Notes under the pieces: model-generated
Database searches by the model: none
Told to the model about the DNA's origin: nothing
The model's input: the letters and a program-made list of their open reading frames with translations, nothing else
In this document: piece after piece, positions 53,774-62,798 of the stretch
How positions within the stretch are numbered: the first letter of the stretch is position 1
How the letters are laid out: every line of letters begins with the position of its first letter
Origin: Streptomonospora nanhaiensis
GTDB taxonomy: Bacteria > Actinomycetota > Actinomycetes > Streptosporangiales > Streptosporangiaceae
Direction: 5' to 3'
Assembly (NCBI RefSeq): GCF_026642255.1
Contig: NZ_CP113264.1
Location: 6,262,001 to 6,326,000 of the forward strand
Length of the DNA: 64,000 nucleotides
Translations under genes and position numbers: made by a program

Positions 53774-54364
53774 GTGAAACGTATCGCCGGACTCGCTCTC
53801 ATCACCCTGGCCGCCGGTGCGGCCGTCGGCCTGGCCGCCTCCCCCGCCTCCGCGTGGGCCGGGGCCGAGGGGCCCCGCGGCTCCGAGCGTCCCGCAGCCG
53901 AGCAGTCCGGCCTCGGGGGCTACGACGGCCACGGGCAGGACCACGGCTGGTCCGAAGGCCACGGGCAGGACCACCACGGAGGGAACACCGGTCACGGGCA
54001 CCCCGGCCAACCCGCCGGGGCCGGTCACGAGCACCCCGGCCAGCCCGCGGGGGCCGAGGAGGCCGAGCACACGGAGGCGGCCGAGGGCGCGGAGGCCGAG
54101 GCGGAGAGCACCGAGGCCGAGACCGTCGAGGGCGAGGCCGTCGGAGGCGCGGACGCCGCCACCGCGGAGGCCCCCGGGGCCGAGGAGGCCGAGCACACGG
54201 AGGCGGCCGAGGGCGCGGAGGCCACCAAGGGCGCGGAGGCCGAGGAGACCGCCGAGGCCGAGGAAGCCGAGGAGGCCGAGGAGGAGACCGGGGCCGAGAG
54301 CACCGAGGGCGCGGAGGCCCCCGAGGCCGAGCTCGTCGAGGCCGAGCACCCCGGCTACTTCTAG
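53774..54364 (+). CDS. Secreted acidic low-complexity protein
   Basis: This 196-residue protein has a signal peptide (residues 1-28; KRIAGLALITLAAGAAVGLA then ASPASA-W). The mature N-terminal part is rich in His, Gly, Asp and Gln (GHGQDHGW, GHGQDHH, HPGQPAGAGHEHPGQPAG), and the rest is almost only Glu, Ala, Thr and Gly, with EEAEHTEAAEGAEA present twice. The mature protein would be highly acidic, with a possible metal-binding His segment. It ends HPGYF. GTG 53774 has AAGGA upstream. No family was recognised. Codon use and a clean signal peptide support a real gene. It is monocistronic, with a terminator after it. Confidence 0.75.
   Translation: MKRIAGLALITLAAGAAVGLAASPASAWAGAEGPRGSERPAAEQSGLGGYDGHGQDHGWSEGHGQDHHGGNTGHGHPGQPAGAGHEHPGQPAGAEEAEHTEAAEGAEAEAESTEAETVEGEAVGGADAATAEAPGAEEAEHTEAAEGAEATKGAEAEETAEAEEAEEAEEETGAESTEGAEAPEAELVEAEHPGYF
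54050..54097. repeat. 48-bp direct repeat inside the acidic protein gene, copy 1
   Basis: This segment is identical to 54176-54223 (offset 126 bases, in frame) and encodes the repeated EEAEHTEAAEGAEA. It indicates growth of the gene by internal duplication. Confidence 0.9.
54176..54223. repeat. 48-bp direct repeat inside the acidic protein gene, copy 2
   Basis: This is the second identical copy of 54050-54097, in the same reading frame. Confidence 0.9.
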
Positions 54365-54414
54365 CCGGCGGGCCCCGGACGCCCACGCGGCGCCGGACCC
54401 GTGTGAACAGCTCC

Positions 54415-54437
54415 GCCCACGGCCGCCGGCCGTGGGC
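54415..54437. terminator. Bidirectional terminator
   Basis: GCCCACGGCC-GCC-GGCCGTGGGC is a perfect ten-base stem with a three-base loop between converging genes ending at 54364 and 54466. Confidence 0.75.
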
Positions 54438-54465
54438 GCCGCCGTTCCCCGGGACCGGGGAGGGT

Positions 54466-54909
54466 TCAGGCCCCGTCCCGCTCCGCCGCGGCCTTGAGGC
54501 GCTCCAGGGTCCTCTCGATGCTGCGCCCGTTCTTCGCCGGCATCCCCATCAGGACGTAGAACGCCGGGAGCCCCCGCGAGTAGTCGAAGGTCTCGGTGAC
54601 CCGGGTGCCGCCCTCCGGCAGTTCCCGGAGCTCGTAGCGCCAGCGGTGGGGTCCCCCGTGCCGCCAGGCGATGAGCCGGTCCTCCTCGTACTCCACCACC
54701 CGGTTGGTGATCCGGTAGCCGACACCGAACATGCGCATGTCCATGCCGAACTCGCTGCCCCGCTCCAGCCGGTCGGGGCCGAAGTGGGTGCCGCGCACGG
54801 TGCCCGAGCCGTCGAACTCGGAGTGCAGCGCCGGTGACGCGACGATGTCGAAGATCCGCTTGGCGGGGGCGTCCACCACGACGCTCCGCGCAACCTTGTG
54901 TTTGGCCAT
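54466..54909 (-). CDS. SRPBCC family protein
   Basis: This 147-residue soluble protein has the START/Bet v1-like fold that binds hydrophobic ligands. The typical start VARSVVVDAPAKRIFDIVAS and the end helix SIERTLERLKAAAER are seen, with WRHGGPHRWRYELRELPEGG in between. Family members act as cyclases, lipid carriers or are of unknown role. It is a single gene; no neighbour suggests a substrate. Confidence 0.85.
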   Translation of the reverse strand: MAKHKVARSVVVDAPAKRIFDIVASPALHSEFDGSGTVRGTHFGPDRLERGSEFGMDMRMFGVGYRITNRVVEYEEDRLIAWRHGGPHRWRYELRELPEGGTRVTETFDYSRGLPAFYVLMGMPAKNGRSIERTLERLKAAAERDGA

Positions 54910-54965
54910 GACCGCATCATGTCACCGTCGTCCGCCGCGCCCCGCGCGGGTCCGGCGAACCCGGC

Positions 54966-55991
54966 TCAGCCGCGGAGCGCGTGGCGCTCCACCCCCGCCA
55001 GCGTCCCCCCGGAGGGTTCGACGTGCACCACCCAGAACGATCCCTTGCGCAGCCCCAGCTGCTGGGTGACCGGCGCCCCCAGCCGTGTGAGCGCCGCCGA
55101 CATCAGCTTCGGGATCAGCTCCCCGTGCGTGCAGACGACCGTCGGCCGCCCTTCGGCGATGATGCGCCCGAACTCCTCGCGGGCCTCCTCCACGTCGTAC
55201 TCCGACCCCTCCCGCACGGTGAAGGCGCGCTCGGTCCGCATCGGCACGTCGTGCTCCACGGTGTACGGCAGCACCGACTCCGTGCACCGCGCGGCGGCCG
55301 AGGAGACCACCCGGGGGCTCCCGTAGGCGCCGAGCACCCGGGACAGGGCCAGGGCGTCGGACCGCCCGGCCCCGTCGAGGGGGCGCAGCAGGTCGCTGCC
55401 GGACCACGCGCGCTTGTCCCCCGCCGACAGGTGCCGCAACAGGATCACGGGGACGGTGACGGCGGGCCCGGCCCGGAAGTTGTCGAGGACCTGGACGTCG
55501 TGGTCGTAGGTGAGCCTGTCCCGTGCCTCCGCCACGGGGACCCACTCGACCAGTTCGACCTCCTCGTTGGGCTTGTAGTCGATCTCCCCGCCGGGGAGGT
55601 CCGGGGTGGCGGCCCACCACTCCACCTGTTTGGGCCACCCGTCCTTGAGGTAGTGCTGCGGCGGGAGCCTGCGCCCCATCAGCGGGGTCAGCCCCGTCTC
55701 CTCCTCGACCTCGCGGACCGCGCCGGTGAGGGGGTGCTCGCCGTTCTTGAGCTTGCCCTTGGGCAGGGTCCAGTCGCCCCGCTCCGGGCGGCGGATGAGG
55801 ACCACCTCGGTCGCGCCGCCGGCACCCGTGCGCCACAGCACGGCGCCGCCGGCGCGGATGGGTTCGAGGTAGCCGCCGACCGCCGTGTCGCGCGGCGGGA
55901 AGGCACTGGTCACGCGTACCTCCCGTTCCGGTCCCCCGGTTCTCCCGTCCGGGGTCCCGGCGTCCGCGCCGGCCTCCGCTCCCCCGCTCAT
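54966..55991 (-). CDS. Nudix hydrolase fused to histidine phosphatase (MutT1-type)
   Basis: This 341-residue protein has a Nudix domain (about 40-175) with the full box GKLKNGEHPLTGAV-REVEEETGL near residue 88, and a C-terminal histidine phosphatase domain (about 190-335) with LLRHLSAGDKR, RPLDGAGRSDALA and CTHGELIPKL. In mycobacteria the same fusion (MutT1) hydrolyses 8-oxo-GTP/dGTP and dinucleoside polyphosphates and lies beside ppk. ATG 55991 overlaps the ppk stop by four bases (ATGA), so the two are translationally coupled. The first 35 residues are a disordered tail. Confidence 0.9.
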   Translation of the reverse strand: MSGGAEAGADAGTPDGRTGGPEREVRVTSAFPPRDTAVGGYLEPIRAGGAVLWRTGAGGATEVVLIRRPERGDWTLPKGKLKNGEHPLTGAVREVEEETGLTPLMGRRLPPQHYLKDGWPKQVEWWAATPDLPGGEIDYKPNEEVELVEWVPVAEARDRLTYDHDVQVLDNFRAGPAVTVPVILLRHLSAGDKRAWSGSDLLRPLDGAGRSDALALSRVLGAYGSPRVVSSAAARCTESVLPYTVEHDVPMRTERAFTVREGSEYDVEEAREEFGRIIAEGRPTVVCTHGELIPKLMSAALTRLGAPVTQQLGLRKGSFWVVHVEPSGGTLAGVERHALRG

Positions 55992-58090
55992 CCGCCCTCC
56001 ACCACGCGCAGGTGGCGGTCTCCGCGCAGGCTGTCCTGGAGGTCGACGAGGGGCAGCCCGTCCTCGCCGTGCGTGTGCCGGGTCCACGTGCCGTCCGGTT
56101 CGAGGCGCCAGGACGAGGTGGTGGCGGCCATGGCCAGGTCCATGAGCCCGACCAGGCGGCGGCACTGCTCGGGGTCGGAGATCCGGACGAGCGCCTCCAC
56201 CCTGCGGTCCAGGTTGCGCGGCATCAGGTCGGCGCTCCCGATCCACACCTGCGGCCGCCAGCCGTTGGCGAACACGAAGATGCGCGAGTGTTCGAGGAAG
56301 CGGCCCAGGATGCTGCGGACCCTGATGTTCTCGGAGAGGCCGGGGACGCCCGCGCGCAGGACGCAGCTCCCGCGCACCCACAGGTCGACGCCCACCCCGG
56401 CCTGCGAGGCCCGGTAGAGGGCGTCGATGATCTCCTCGTCGACCAGGGAGTTGACCTTGATCCGGATCCGGGCGGGGTCGCCCTTGAGGCTGTTCTCGAT
56501 CTCCTGGGAGATCTGCTGGAGCAGGCCCTCGCGCAGTGCTGCCGGGGCGACGAGCAGGCGGCGGTAGTGCTTCTTGCGGGAGAACCCCGTCAGACTGTTG
56601 AACAGGTCGCTGACGTCCTCCCCCACCTCCGGCTCGGAGCTGAACAGGCCGAAGTCCTCGTAGATGCGGGCGGTGCTGGGGTTGTAGTTGCCGGTGCCGA
56701 CGTGGCAGTAGCGGCGCAGCAGCCCGTCGTCGTCCTTGCGTATGACCATGGACAGCTTGCAGTGGGTCTTGAGTCCGACGACGCCGTAGACGACGTGGCA
56801 CCCCGCGAGTTCGAGCTTGCGCGCCCACTGGATGTTGTTCTGCTCGTCGAAGCGGGCCTTGATCTCGACCAGGACCACGACCTCCTTGCCCGCGTTGGCG
56901 GCCTCGATGAGGGCCTCGACGATGGGTGAGTCGCCGCTGGTGCGGTAGAGGGTCTGCTTGATCGCCACGACCGCGGGGTCGGCGGCGGCCATGGCCAGGA
57001 ACCGTTCGGTGGTGGTGGCGAACGACTCGTAGGGGTGGTGGACGAGCACCTCCCGCCCGCGGATGGTCGAGAAGAGGTCCCCCATGGTCAGGGCCCGCGG
57101 TTCGACCGGGACCATGGGCTGGAAGCGCAGTTCCGGCCGGTCCGCGTCGGCGATCTGGGCCAGCCCGGCGAGGTTGAGCGGCCCGGGCACGCGGTAGATC
57201 TCCTCCTCCTCGGCGCCGAGCTCCTCGGTGAGGATCGACAGGACCTCGGCGGAGATGGTCTCCTCCACCTCCAGGCGCACGAGGGGGCCGAAGCGGCGGC
57301 GCAGGAGTTCGTTCTCCAGCGACGTGACGAGGTCGTCGGTCTCGTCCTCGTCCACCTCCAGGTCGGCGTTGCGGGTCACCCGGAAGGCGTGGTGCTCCAG
57401 GATCTGCATGCCCTCGAAGAGCTGGGGCAGGTGGGCGGCGATGACGTCCTCGACCGGGACGAACCTGCCGCCCGGGCGGGGGCCCGGCTCGATGAAGCGC
57501 GGCAGGGAGCTGGGCACCTTGACCCGGGCGAACATGCGCCGCTCGTCGAGCGGGTCGCGGACGGTGACCGCGAGGTTGAGCGAGCGGCCGGAGATGTAGG
57601 GGAAGGGGTGCGCGGAGTCGACCGCGAAGGGGGTCACCAGGGGGTAGACGGAGCGCAGGAAGTAGCCGTGCAGGTACTCGCGCTCGTCGTCGTCCAGCTC
57701 TCCCCAGCGCACGATGCGGATCCCGGCGTCCCGCAGGGCGGGGGCGACGCTGTCCTCGAAGCACGCGGCCTGGCGGAGCATCAGCTCGTGCGTGAAGAGC
57801 GAGATGCGTTCGAGGAGGGCGCGCGGCCGGTGTCCGCTGGAGGAGGCGACGGCGAGCCCGGTGGCCAGGCGCCGTTTGAGTCCGGCGACCCGGACCATGA
57901 AGAACTCGTCGAGGTTGCTGGAGAAGATGGCCAGGAACCGGGCGCGCTCCAGGAGCGGGATGTCCTCGTCCTCGGCGAGTTCCAGGACCCGCTGGTTGAA
58001 CCGCAGCCACCCCTCCTCCCGGTCCATGAACCTGTCGGCGGGCAGCTCGGTCGTGGGACCCGCTGGCGTTGGCGCTGATTCCGTGCTCAC
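55988..58090 (-). CDS. ppk: Polyphosphate kinase 1
   Basis: This 700-residue enzyme reversibly makes polyphosphate from ATP. The N-terminal helical domain (RFMDREEGWLRFNQRVLELA; NLDEFFMVRVAGLKRRL) is followed by the PHP-like and two PLD-type catalytic domains, with the phospho-accepting histidine region THCKLSMVIRKDDDGLLRRY near residue 440 and CHVGTGNYNPSTARIYEDFG just after. Length is normal. It starts with GTG at 58090 and overlaps the Nudix gene. The upstream region has a possible Pho box. Confidence 0.95.
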   Translation of the reverse strand: MSTESAPTPAGPTTELPADRFMDREEGWLRFNQRVLELAEDEDIPLLERARFLAIFSSNLDEFFMVRVAGLKRRLATGLAVASSSGHRPRALLERISLFTHELMLRQAACFEDSVAPALRDAGIRIVRWGELDDDEREYLHGYFLRSVYPLVTPFAVDSAHPFPYISGRSLNLAVTVRDPLDERRMFARVKVPSSLPRFIEPGPRPGGRFVPVEDVIAAHLPQLFEGMQILEHHAFRVTRNADLEVDEDETDDLVTSLENELLRRRFGPLVRLEVEETISAEVLSILTEELGAEEEEIYRVPGPLNLAGLAQIADADRPELRFQPMVPVEPRALTMGDLFSTIRGREVLVHHPYESFATTTERFLAMAAADPAVVAIKQTLYRTSGDSPIVEALIEAANAGKEVVVLVEIKARFDEQNNIQWARKLELAGCHVVYGVVGLKTHCKLSMVIRKDDDGLLRRYCHVGTGNYNPSTARIYEDFGLFSSEPEVGEDVSDLFNSLTGFSRKKHYRRLLVAPAALREGLLQQISQEIENSLKGDPARIRIKVNSLVDEEIIDALYRASQAGVGVDLWVRGSCVLRAGVPGLSENIRVRSILGRFLEHSRIFVFANGWRPQVWIGSADLMPRNLDRRVEALVRISDPEQCRRLVGLMDLAMAATTSSWRLEPDGTWTRHTHGEDGLPLVDLQDSLRGDRHLRVVEGG

Positions 58091-58110
58091 AGTGGGCAGA
58101 CTCCCCCTCT

Positions 58111-58133
58111 TTCATGACCGCACGGTGACAACC
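58111..58133 (-). promoter_or_regulatory. Possible Pho box upstream of ppk
   Basis: On the minus strand GTCACCGTGCG and GTCATGAAAGA repeat the GTCA core at an 11-base period, as in streptomycete PHO boxes (GTTCACC-like units), 20-45 bases before ppk. The match is partial. PhoP control of ppk is known in Streptomyces. Confidence 0.35.
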
Positions 58134-58300
58134 CCGTGAGGGGGAAATGACCTCCACGCGACCGCTATGGACCTTGTGTACCCACCCACGGGCGGATGTC
58201 AGGGTATTTCGCGGACGGATTGCCGGTCTTGCACGGTCCGAGAACGGAAAGGGGACCGGTCACAGGGGTGGGGCGGGCGGGCGGACGTGCCCGCGGGGCC

Positions 58301-59239
58301 CTAGGTGATCCCGATCTGGAGGTCCGGCGGCATGATGACGACGAACATCCCGATCCGCATGAGCACGTTGAGCCACGTGTTCCGGAAGCAGGCCCACAGG
58401 TAGCCGTAGAACGCGCCTGCGGTGGCGTAGGTGAGCAGGGACAGCCCGGTGTCGTACACGAAGTCGACGCCGGTCAGCTGGGACACGGCGTCGTAGGGCT
58501 GGATGACCGCGTAGGTGAGCGCGAAGACCACCGAGGTCGCCAGGATGCCGCCCCACCGGCCCATCAGGATCTCCAGGCGGGTCTGCACCATGCCCCGGAA
58601 GAAGATCTCCTCGCAGACCGCGACGAAGGCGAACGCGAGCACGAAGCCGACGAGGGGGAAGGACACGGGCGGGAGCCCGGTGTACGGGACGAGCAGGTAG
58701 GCGATCAGGCCCAGGGCCAGGCCGACCGGGGCCAGGCCCGACCAGCGCCAGCCCTCGGTCACCTTCAGCGCGAGGGAGGGCATGGCGGTGCCCTTCCCGT
58801 CGATGGTGACGCCCGAGCGGTCCATGACCAGCAGGGGCAGGGTGAAGAGGAACAGCAGCCGGGACACCAGGGAGGCCGACATCGCCAGATCGGCGCCGAT
58901 CGTCGCCTCGTACATGCCGAAGAACAGCGACAGCACGACCATGCTGAGGACGAAGGCGCCCAGGCAGACCGCCAGCCAGGCGAGCTCCCGGCCCAGGGGG
59001 TGGCCCACCATCGCCGCGGCGATCCTGCGGTCCAACGCGTCAGGCGCCCCCAGCGACCGGACCAGGGCCCAGGCCAGGAGGCCGCCGACCAGCATCGGCC
59101 CCCAGGAGACGAGGAAGAGGACGGCGAAGTCGCCCAGGACGTCGGAGCGCAGGTCGGGGTGGACGGCCATCGGCACCGCGACGAGCAGGACGGCGAGGGC
59201 CGACCACCAGGTGAGCCCCCATCTTCGCACCATGGTCAC
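58301..59239 (-). CDS. CPBP family intramembrane glutamic endopeptidase
   Basis: This 312-residue polytopic protein has about eight helices and the CPBP/Abi motif pair: EEIFFRG in VAVCEEIFFRGMVQTRLE near residue 205, and later helices with conserved Asn (CFRNTWLNVLMRIG). Homologues include Rce1 CAAX proteases and bacteriocin self-immunity proteins. No bacteriocin gene is nearby and the substrate is unknown. It is a single gene. Confidence 0.85.
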   Translation of the reverse strand: MTMVRRWGLTWWSALAVLLVAVPMAVHPDLRSDVLGDFAVLFLVSWGPMLVGGLLAWALVRSLGAPDALDRRIAAAMVGHPLGRELAWLAVCLGAFVLSMVVLSLFFGMYEATIGADLAMSASLVSRLLFLFTLPLLVMDRSGVTIDGKGTAMPSLALKVTEGWRWSGLAPVGLALGLIAYLLVPYTGLPPVSFPLVGFVLAFAFVAVCEEIFFRGMVQTRLEILMGRWGGILATSVVFALTYAVIQPYDAVSQLTGVDFVYDTGLSLLTYATAGAFYGYLWACFRNTWLNVLMRIGMFVVIMPPDLQIGIT

Positions 59240-59351
59240 AAGAGTCCCCCCTGTATCAGGACTCTCATTCTGCCCAAGAGATAACTAAAAGCTGTCCAAT
59301 GACCACGGTATGTCGCCACTCGTCTCGGATCGGGGCGCTCCGGACGGCGGA

Positions 59352-59394
59352 ACGGGGCGGGCCCGGGTCGTGCTCCGACCCGGGCCCGCCCCGT
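59352..59394 (-). terminator. Terminator of the ehu transport operon
   Basis: A perfect 18-bp inverted repeat (59352-59369 with 59377-59394, core GGGGCGGGCCCGGGTC) with a seven-base loop lies about 50 bases after the ehuA stop. There is no T-tract. Confidence 0.85.
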
Positions 59395-59442
59395 GGCACG
59401 CCGTCCCGCCGCGCCGTGGACCGGGCCGGGCGGCGGCCGGTG

Positions 59443-60285
59443 TCAGACCCCGTTGTCCAGGACCGACCTGAGGAACGACCGGGTCCGCTCCTCCTGCGGG
59501 TCGCCGAAGATCTGGTCCGGCGTCCCCTCCTCCGCGATCTGCCCCTGGTCGAACATGAGCACGCGGTGCGACACGTCGCGGGCGAAACCCATCTCGTGGG
59601 TCACGCAGAGCATGGTGATGTCCGTGCTCTCGGCGACCTCGCGCAGGACGTCCAGGACACCGGCCACCAGCTCCGGGTCCAGCGCCGACGTGACCTCGTC
59701 CAGGAGGAGGATCTCCGGGCTCATCGCGAGCGCGCGGGCGATCGCCACGCGCTGCTGCTGGCCGCCGGACAGCTGGGTCGGGTGGGCGTCGACCTTGTCC
59801 GCCAGGCCCACCAGGTCCAGCAGCTGCTCGGCCTTGGCGTTCGCCTCCTCCTTGGGGATCCCGAGGACGTGGACCGGGGCCTCGATGACGTTCTGCCGCA
59901 CGGTCATGTTCGGGAACAGGTTGAACTGCTGGAAGACCATGCCGATGCGCTTGCGGCGTTCGCGCAGGTAGCTCTCGCCGGCCGGGACCAGCCCTCCCGA
60001 ACCGCCGCGGGGCATGTGGCTGAACGGTTCGCCGCCCACCCGGATGACGCCCTCGGTGACCTTCTCCAGGGTCATCAGCAGGCGCAGGATGGTGGTCTTC
60101 CCCGAACCGCTGGGCCCGATGAGGGTGACCCGCTCCCCGGGGTCGACCGAGAAGTCCAGGTGGTCGAGGACGGTGAGGTCGCCGAAGCGCTTGACCACCT
60201 GGTCGAAGACGATCAGGGGGCCTCCCCCGGCCCCGGCCCCGCCACCCTGGGGCCGTGCGTTCGTAGGGGTGTCAGACGGCGGCAT
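59443..60285 (-). CDS. ehuA: Ectoine/hydroxyectoine-type ABC transporter, ATP-binding protein
   Basis: This 280-residue ATPase of the polar amino acid transporter family has Walker A GPSGSGKTT near residue 58, Q-loop VFQQFNLFPNM, signature LSGGQQQRVAIARALAMSP and Walker B ILLLDEVTSALDPEL. It is the last gene of ehuB-C-D-A and overlaps the permease gene upstream by 14 bases. Placement next to ectoine synthesis genes favours ectoine uptake over an amino acid; specificity is inferred. Confidence 0.85.
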   Translation of the reverse strand: MPPSDTPTNARPQGGGAGAGGGPLIVFDQVVKRFGDLTVLDHLDFSVDPGERVTLIGPSGSGKTTILRLLMTLEKVTEGVIRVGGEPFSHMPRGGSGGLVPAGESYLRERRKRIGMVFQQFNLFPNMTVRQNVIEAPVHVLGIPKEEANAKAEQLLDLVGLADKVDAHPTQLSGGQQQRVAIARALAMSPEILLLDEVTSALDPELVAGVLDVLREVAESTDITMLCVTHEMGFARDVSHRVLMFDQGQIAEEGTPDQIFGDPQEERTRSFLRSVLDNGV

Positions 60286-60910
60286 AGCGTCGCTCCAGTC
60301 GTCGGATGATGATCGCGGACGGGATGCTCACGAGGAGGAACAGGAACCCGACGAGGGTGAACGCCTCCACGATCTTGAAACTCGCCTGGCCGACCTGCTG
60401 GGCGGTGGCCAGGAGCTCCACGACCGTGATGGCGAAGAGCAGCGGGGTGTCCTTGAACATCGCGATGAGGTAGTTGCCCAGCGCGGGGATGACCTTGCGG
60501 ATCGCCTGCGGCAGCACGATCGCCCCCCACGTGCGCCGGGCCGGGAGGCTCAGCGCGCGCGCCGCCTCCCACTGGCCCACGGCCACGCCCTCGATGCCCG
60601 AGCGGTACACCTCGGCGGTGTAGGCCGCGTAGTGCACCCCCAGGACGATGATGCCGACCATCAGGGGCGAGAAGCCCGCGGGCACGAGGGCGAAGACGAA
60701 GACCAGCTGCACCAGCAGCGGCGTGGTGCGGATGAACTCCATCACCACGTGGACGATCGTCCCGAGCACCGGGATCCGGCGGACCATGGCGATCACGAGG
60801 CCCAGGGCCAGCGCGATCAGGTAGCCGAACACGGTGGCCTGGACGGTGACCCACAGGCCGCGCAGGAAATCCGGCATGACCTCCAGGGTGAACTCGAAGT
60901 CCCAGATCAC
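60272..60910 (-). CDS. ehuD: Ectoine-type ABC transporter permease
   Basis: This 212-residue inner-membrane permease has about five helices and the permease motif EAARALSLPARRTWGAIVLP (EAA loop) near residue 115. It belongs to the HisM/GlnP family. It starts with GTG and shares GTGA with the upstream permease gene, so translation is coupled; its end overlaps ehuA. Confidence 0.85.
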   Translation of the reverse strand: MIWDFEFTLEVMPDFLRGLWVTVQATVFGYLIALALGLVIAMVRRIPVLGTIVHVVMEFIRTTPLLVQLVFVFALVPAGFSPLMVGIIVLGVHYAAYTAEVYRSGIEGVAVGQWEAARALSLPARRTWGAIVLPQAIRKVIPALGNYLIAMFKDTPLLFAITVVELLATAQQVGQASFKIVEAFTLVGFLFLLVSIPSAIIIRRLERRYAAV

Positions 60911-61635
60911 TTGGCGACACCCACCTTCGTGCCCACGGACGGGGGCCGCAGAAGCGCCAGCAGCCCGGTGCCTCCGGGCGGGATCCGTCCCAGCTTGCGG
61001 TTGGCGCGGCGTTCGAGCAGTCGCATGCCGAAGATCAGCACCTGCGCGATCAGGTAGTAGAGGATGAGGGCTCCGGTGAAGGCCAGGACCGTCTCACCCG
61101 TGGCGGAGCGGATCTGCTGCGCCACGGCCGTCAGGTCGGCCACACCGATGAGGTAGGCCACAGCGGTGGCCTTCATGAGCTCGATGACCAGGTTGCCGAA
61201 CGTGGGCAGCATCTGCGCCCACGCCTGGGGGAGCACCACCAGGCGGGTCCGCTGGAACCACGACATGTTCAGCGCGACGCACGCCTCCACCTGGGCCTTG
61301 GGCACGGCGTTGACGGCCGCGCGCACCACCTCGGCGCCGTAGGCTCCGAGGTTGATGCCCAGGGCGACGATCGCCGCGAAGGTGTCGTCCAGCTTGTAGC
61401 CGGACACCAGCGGTAGGGCGTACGCCATCCAGAACATCAGGACCAGTGCGGCGATACCGCGGAAGACCTCCACGTAGACCGTGGCCACGGCCCGGGGAAG
61501 CCAGTGCTTCATGCTGCCCAGGATCCCGAAGACCATGGCCAGCACGAAGGCCAGCGCACTGCCGCCCGCGGTCAGCTGGACGGTGATCAGAGCGCCGTCG
61601 AGATATCGGGGGAGCTGCTCGATCAGGAAGTCCAC
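60907..61635 (-). CDS. ehuC: Ectoine-type ABC transporter permease
   Basis: This 242-residue permease has about five helices and the EAA loop EACVALNMSWFQRTRLVVLP near residue 120. It pairs with the product of the next gene to form the membrane channel. It follows the binding-protein gene by seven bases. Confidence 0.85.
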   Translation of the reverse strand: MDFLIEQLPRYLDGALITVQLTAGGSALAFVLAMVFGILGSMKHWLPRAVATVYVEVFRGIAALVLMFWMAYALPLVSGYKLDDTFAAIVALGINLGAYGAEVVRAAVNAVPKAQVEACVALNMSWFQRTRLVVLPQAWAQMLPTFGNLVIELMKATAVAYLIGVADLTAVAQQIRSATGETVLAFTGALILYYLIAQVLIFGMRLLERRANRKLGRIPPGGTGLLALLRPPSVGTKVGVAK

Positions 61636-61642
61636 GTCGTGG

Positions 61643-62563
61643 TCATCCCTCGCAGAGTTCGGCGGTGGTCGTGTCGTCGGGGAGGTCCGCCTCGGTGAAG
61701 CCCCACTCCTCGCCCAGTTCCAGGAGGCGTCCGCTCTCCTTGAACTCGGCGATGACGCGGTTCATCTCCTCCAGGAGCTCGGTGTCCTCCTGGCGGACGC
61801 ACAGGCCGCCCCAGCCCTTCTCCTCCCGGCCGTCGATCTCGGGGAAGAACGCCTCGGTGACCTCGAAGGGGCCGCCGCGGTCGATGAGGAGGTACTCGTG
61901 GGAGACCTTCAGCATGGACACCGCGTCGACCCGGCCCGCCTCCAGCAGCTCGTAGCCGGTGGTCTGGTCGGGGATGAGCTCCAGCTGGCCCTCGGGCACC
62001 TCGAAGTACTCGGCGTAGCTCTGCTCGACCGAGCCGTTGAGGACGGCCAGGGTCAGGTCGGGGTTGTCCACGAACGAGGTGAAGTGCTCGATGCCCTCGG
62101 GGTTGCCCTCGTTGACGAGGAAGGCCTCGGGGGACGTGGCGGTGGGCTCGGTGAAGGCGACCTGCTCGCAGCGGTCCGGCGTGATGAACACGCCGGCGGC
62201 GAGAACGTCGAATCGGTTCGCCTGGAGGCCGGGGATCAGGCCGTCCCAGGTGACCGGGGTCGGCTGGATCTCCGGGACGCCCAGCTCCTCGAAGACCGCT
62301 CTGGCGACGGCCGGGGACTGCCCCGCGGGGGCGCCGCTGCCGTCGATGAACCCGAACGGGATCTCGTTGGCGAGGCCGACGCTCACGAAGCCCTGTTCGC
62401 GCAGGCGTTCCAGGGTGGACTGTCCCCCTTCTTCCCCGCCGCCTCCCCCGTCGACCCGGGTGCAGGCGGCGAGGCCGACCGTGGCGAGCCCCACGCCGCC
62501 CAGTCGGAGTGCGTCTCGGCGGCCCCAGGTTCCTCGGCTGATCGCTGGTACCTGCTTCTTCAC
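61643..62563 (-). CDS. ehuB: Ectoine-type ABC transporter substrate-binding lipoprotein
   Basis: This 306-residue extracellular binding protein starts with a signal containing a twin arginine (WGRRDALRLGGVGLATVG) and a lipobox LAAC, so it is probably a lipoprotein and perhaps Tat-exported. A Gly/Glu linker leads to the SBP_bac_3 fold (VGLANEIPFGFIDGSG; DVLAAGVFITPDRCEQVAFT; VAVL-like hinge). GTG 62563 is chosen because GAGGAG lies six bases upstream. It begins ehuBCDA. In Sinorhizobium EhuB binds ectoine and hydroxyectoine; that role here rests on similarity and location. Confidence 0.85.
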   Translation of the reverse strand: MKKQVPAISRGTWGRRDALRLGGVGLATVGLAACTRVDGGGGGEEGGQSTLERLREQGFVSVGLANEIPFGFIDGSGAPAGQSPAVARAVFEELGVPEIQPTPVTWDGLIPGLQANRFDVLAAGVFITPDRCEQVAFTEPTATSPEAFLVNEGNPEGIEHFTSFVDNPDLTLAVLNGSVEQSYAEYFEVPEGQLELIPDQTTGYELLEAGRVDAVSMLKVSHEYLLIDRGGPFEVTEAFFPEIDGREEKGWGGLCVRQEDTELLEEMNRVIAEFKESGRLLELGEEWGFTEADLPDDTTTAELCEG

Positions 62564-62798
62564 GACTGCTCCTCGGTGATTCGCGAGGCGGCGCCCCCGA
62601 CCGGGAAGGCAGGACGGGTGCGCCGCGCATTCGGATGGTGGGACGCCTGGTGCGGGCGGTGCGCGGCGCTGGGCCGCGGCTGCCGCCGCCGGTCGGGACA
62701 CGGAGCGGCGGCGCTGGTACGGGGTCTCCCTCCCCGAGCACATCCGGCAGTAACGAGACGGGTTTAGTCCGTTATGCACTGGTTATGGATACGCGGTC

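Noticed and set aside
62771..62787. Direct repeat GTTATG at 11-base period as a response-regulator site
   Set aside because: Only two short units were found, which is too little to call an OmpR- or Pho-type site; mentioned only as part of the intergenic description.
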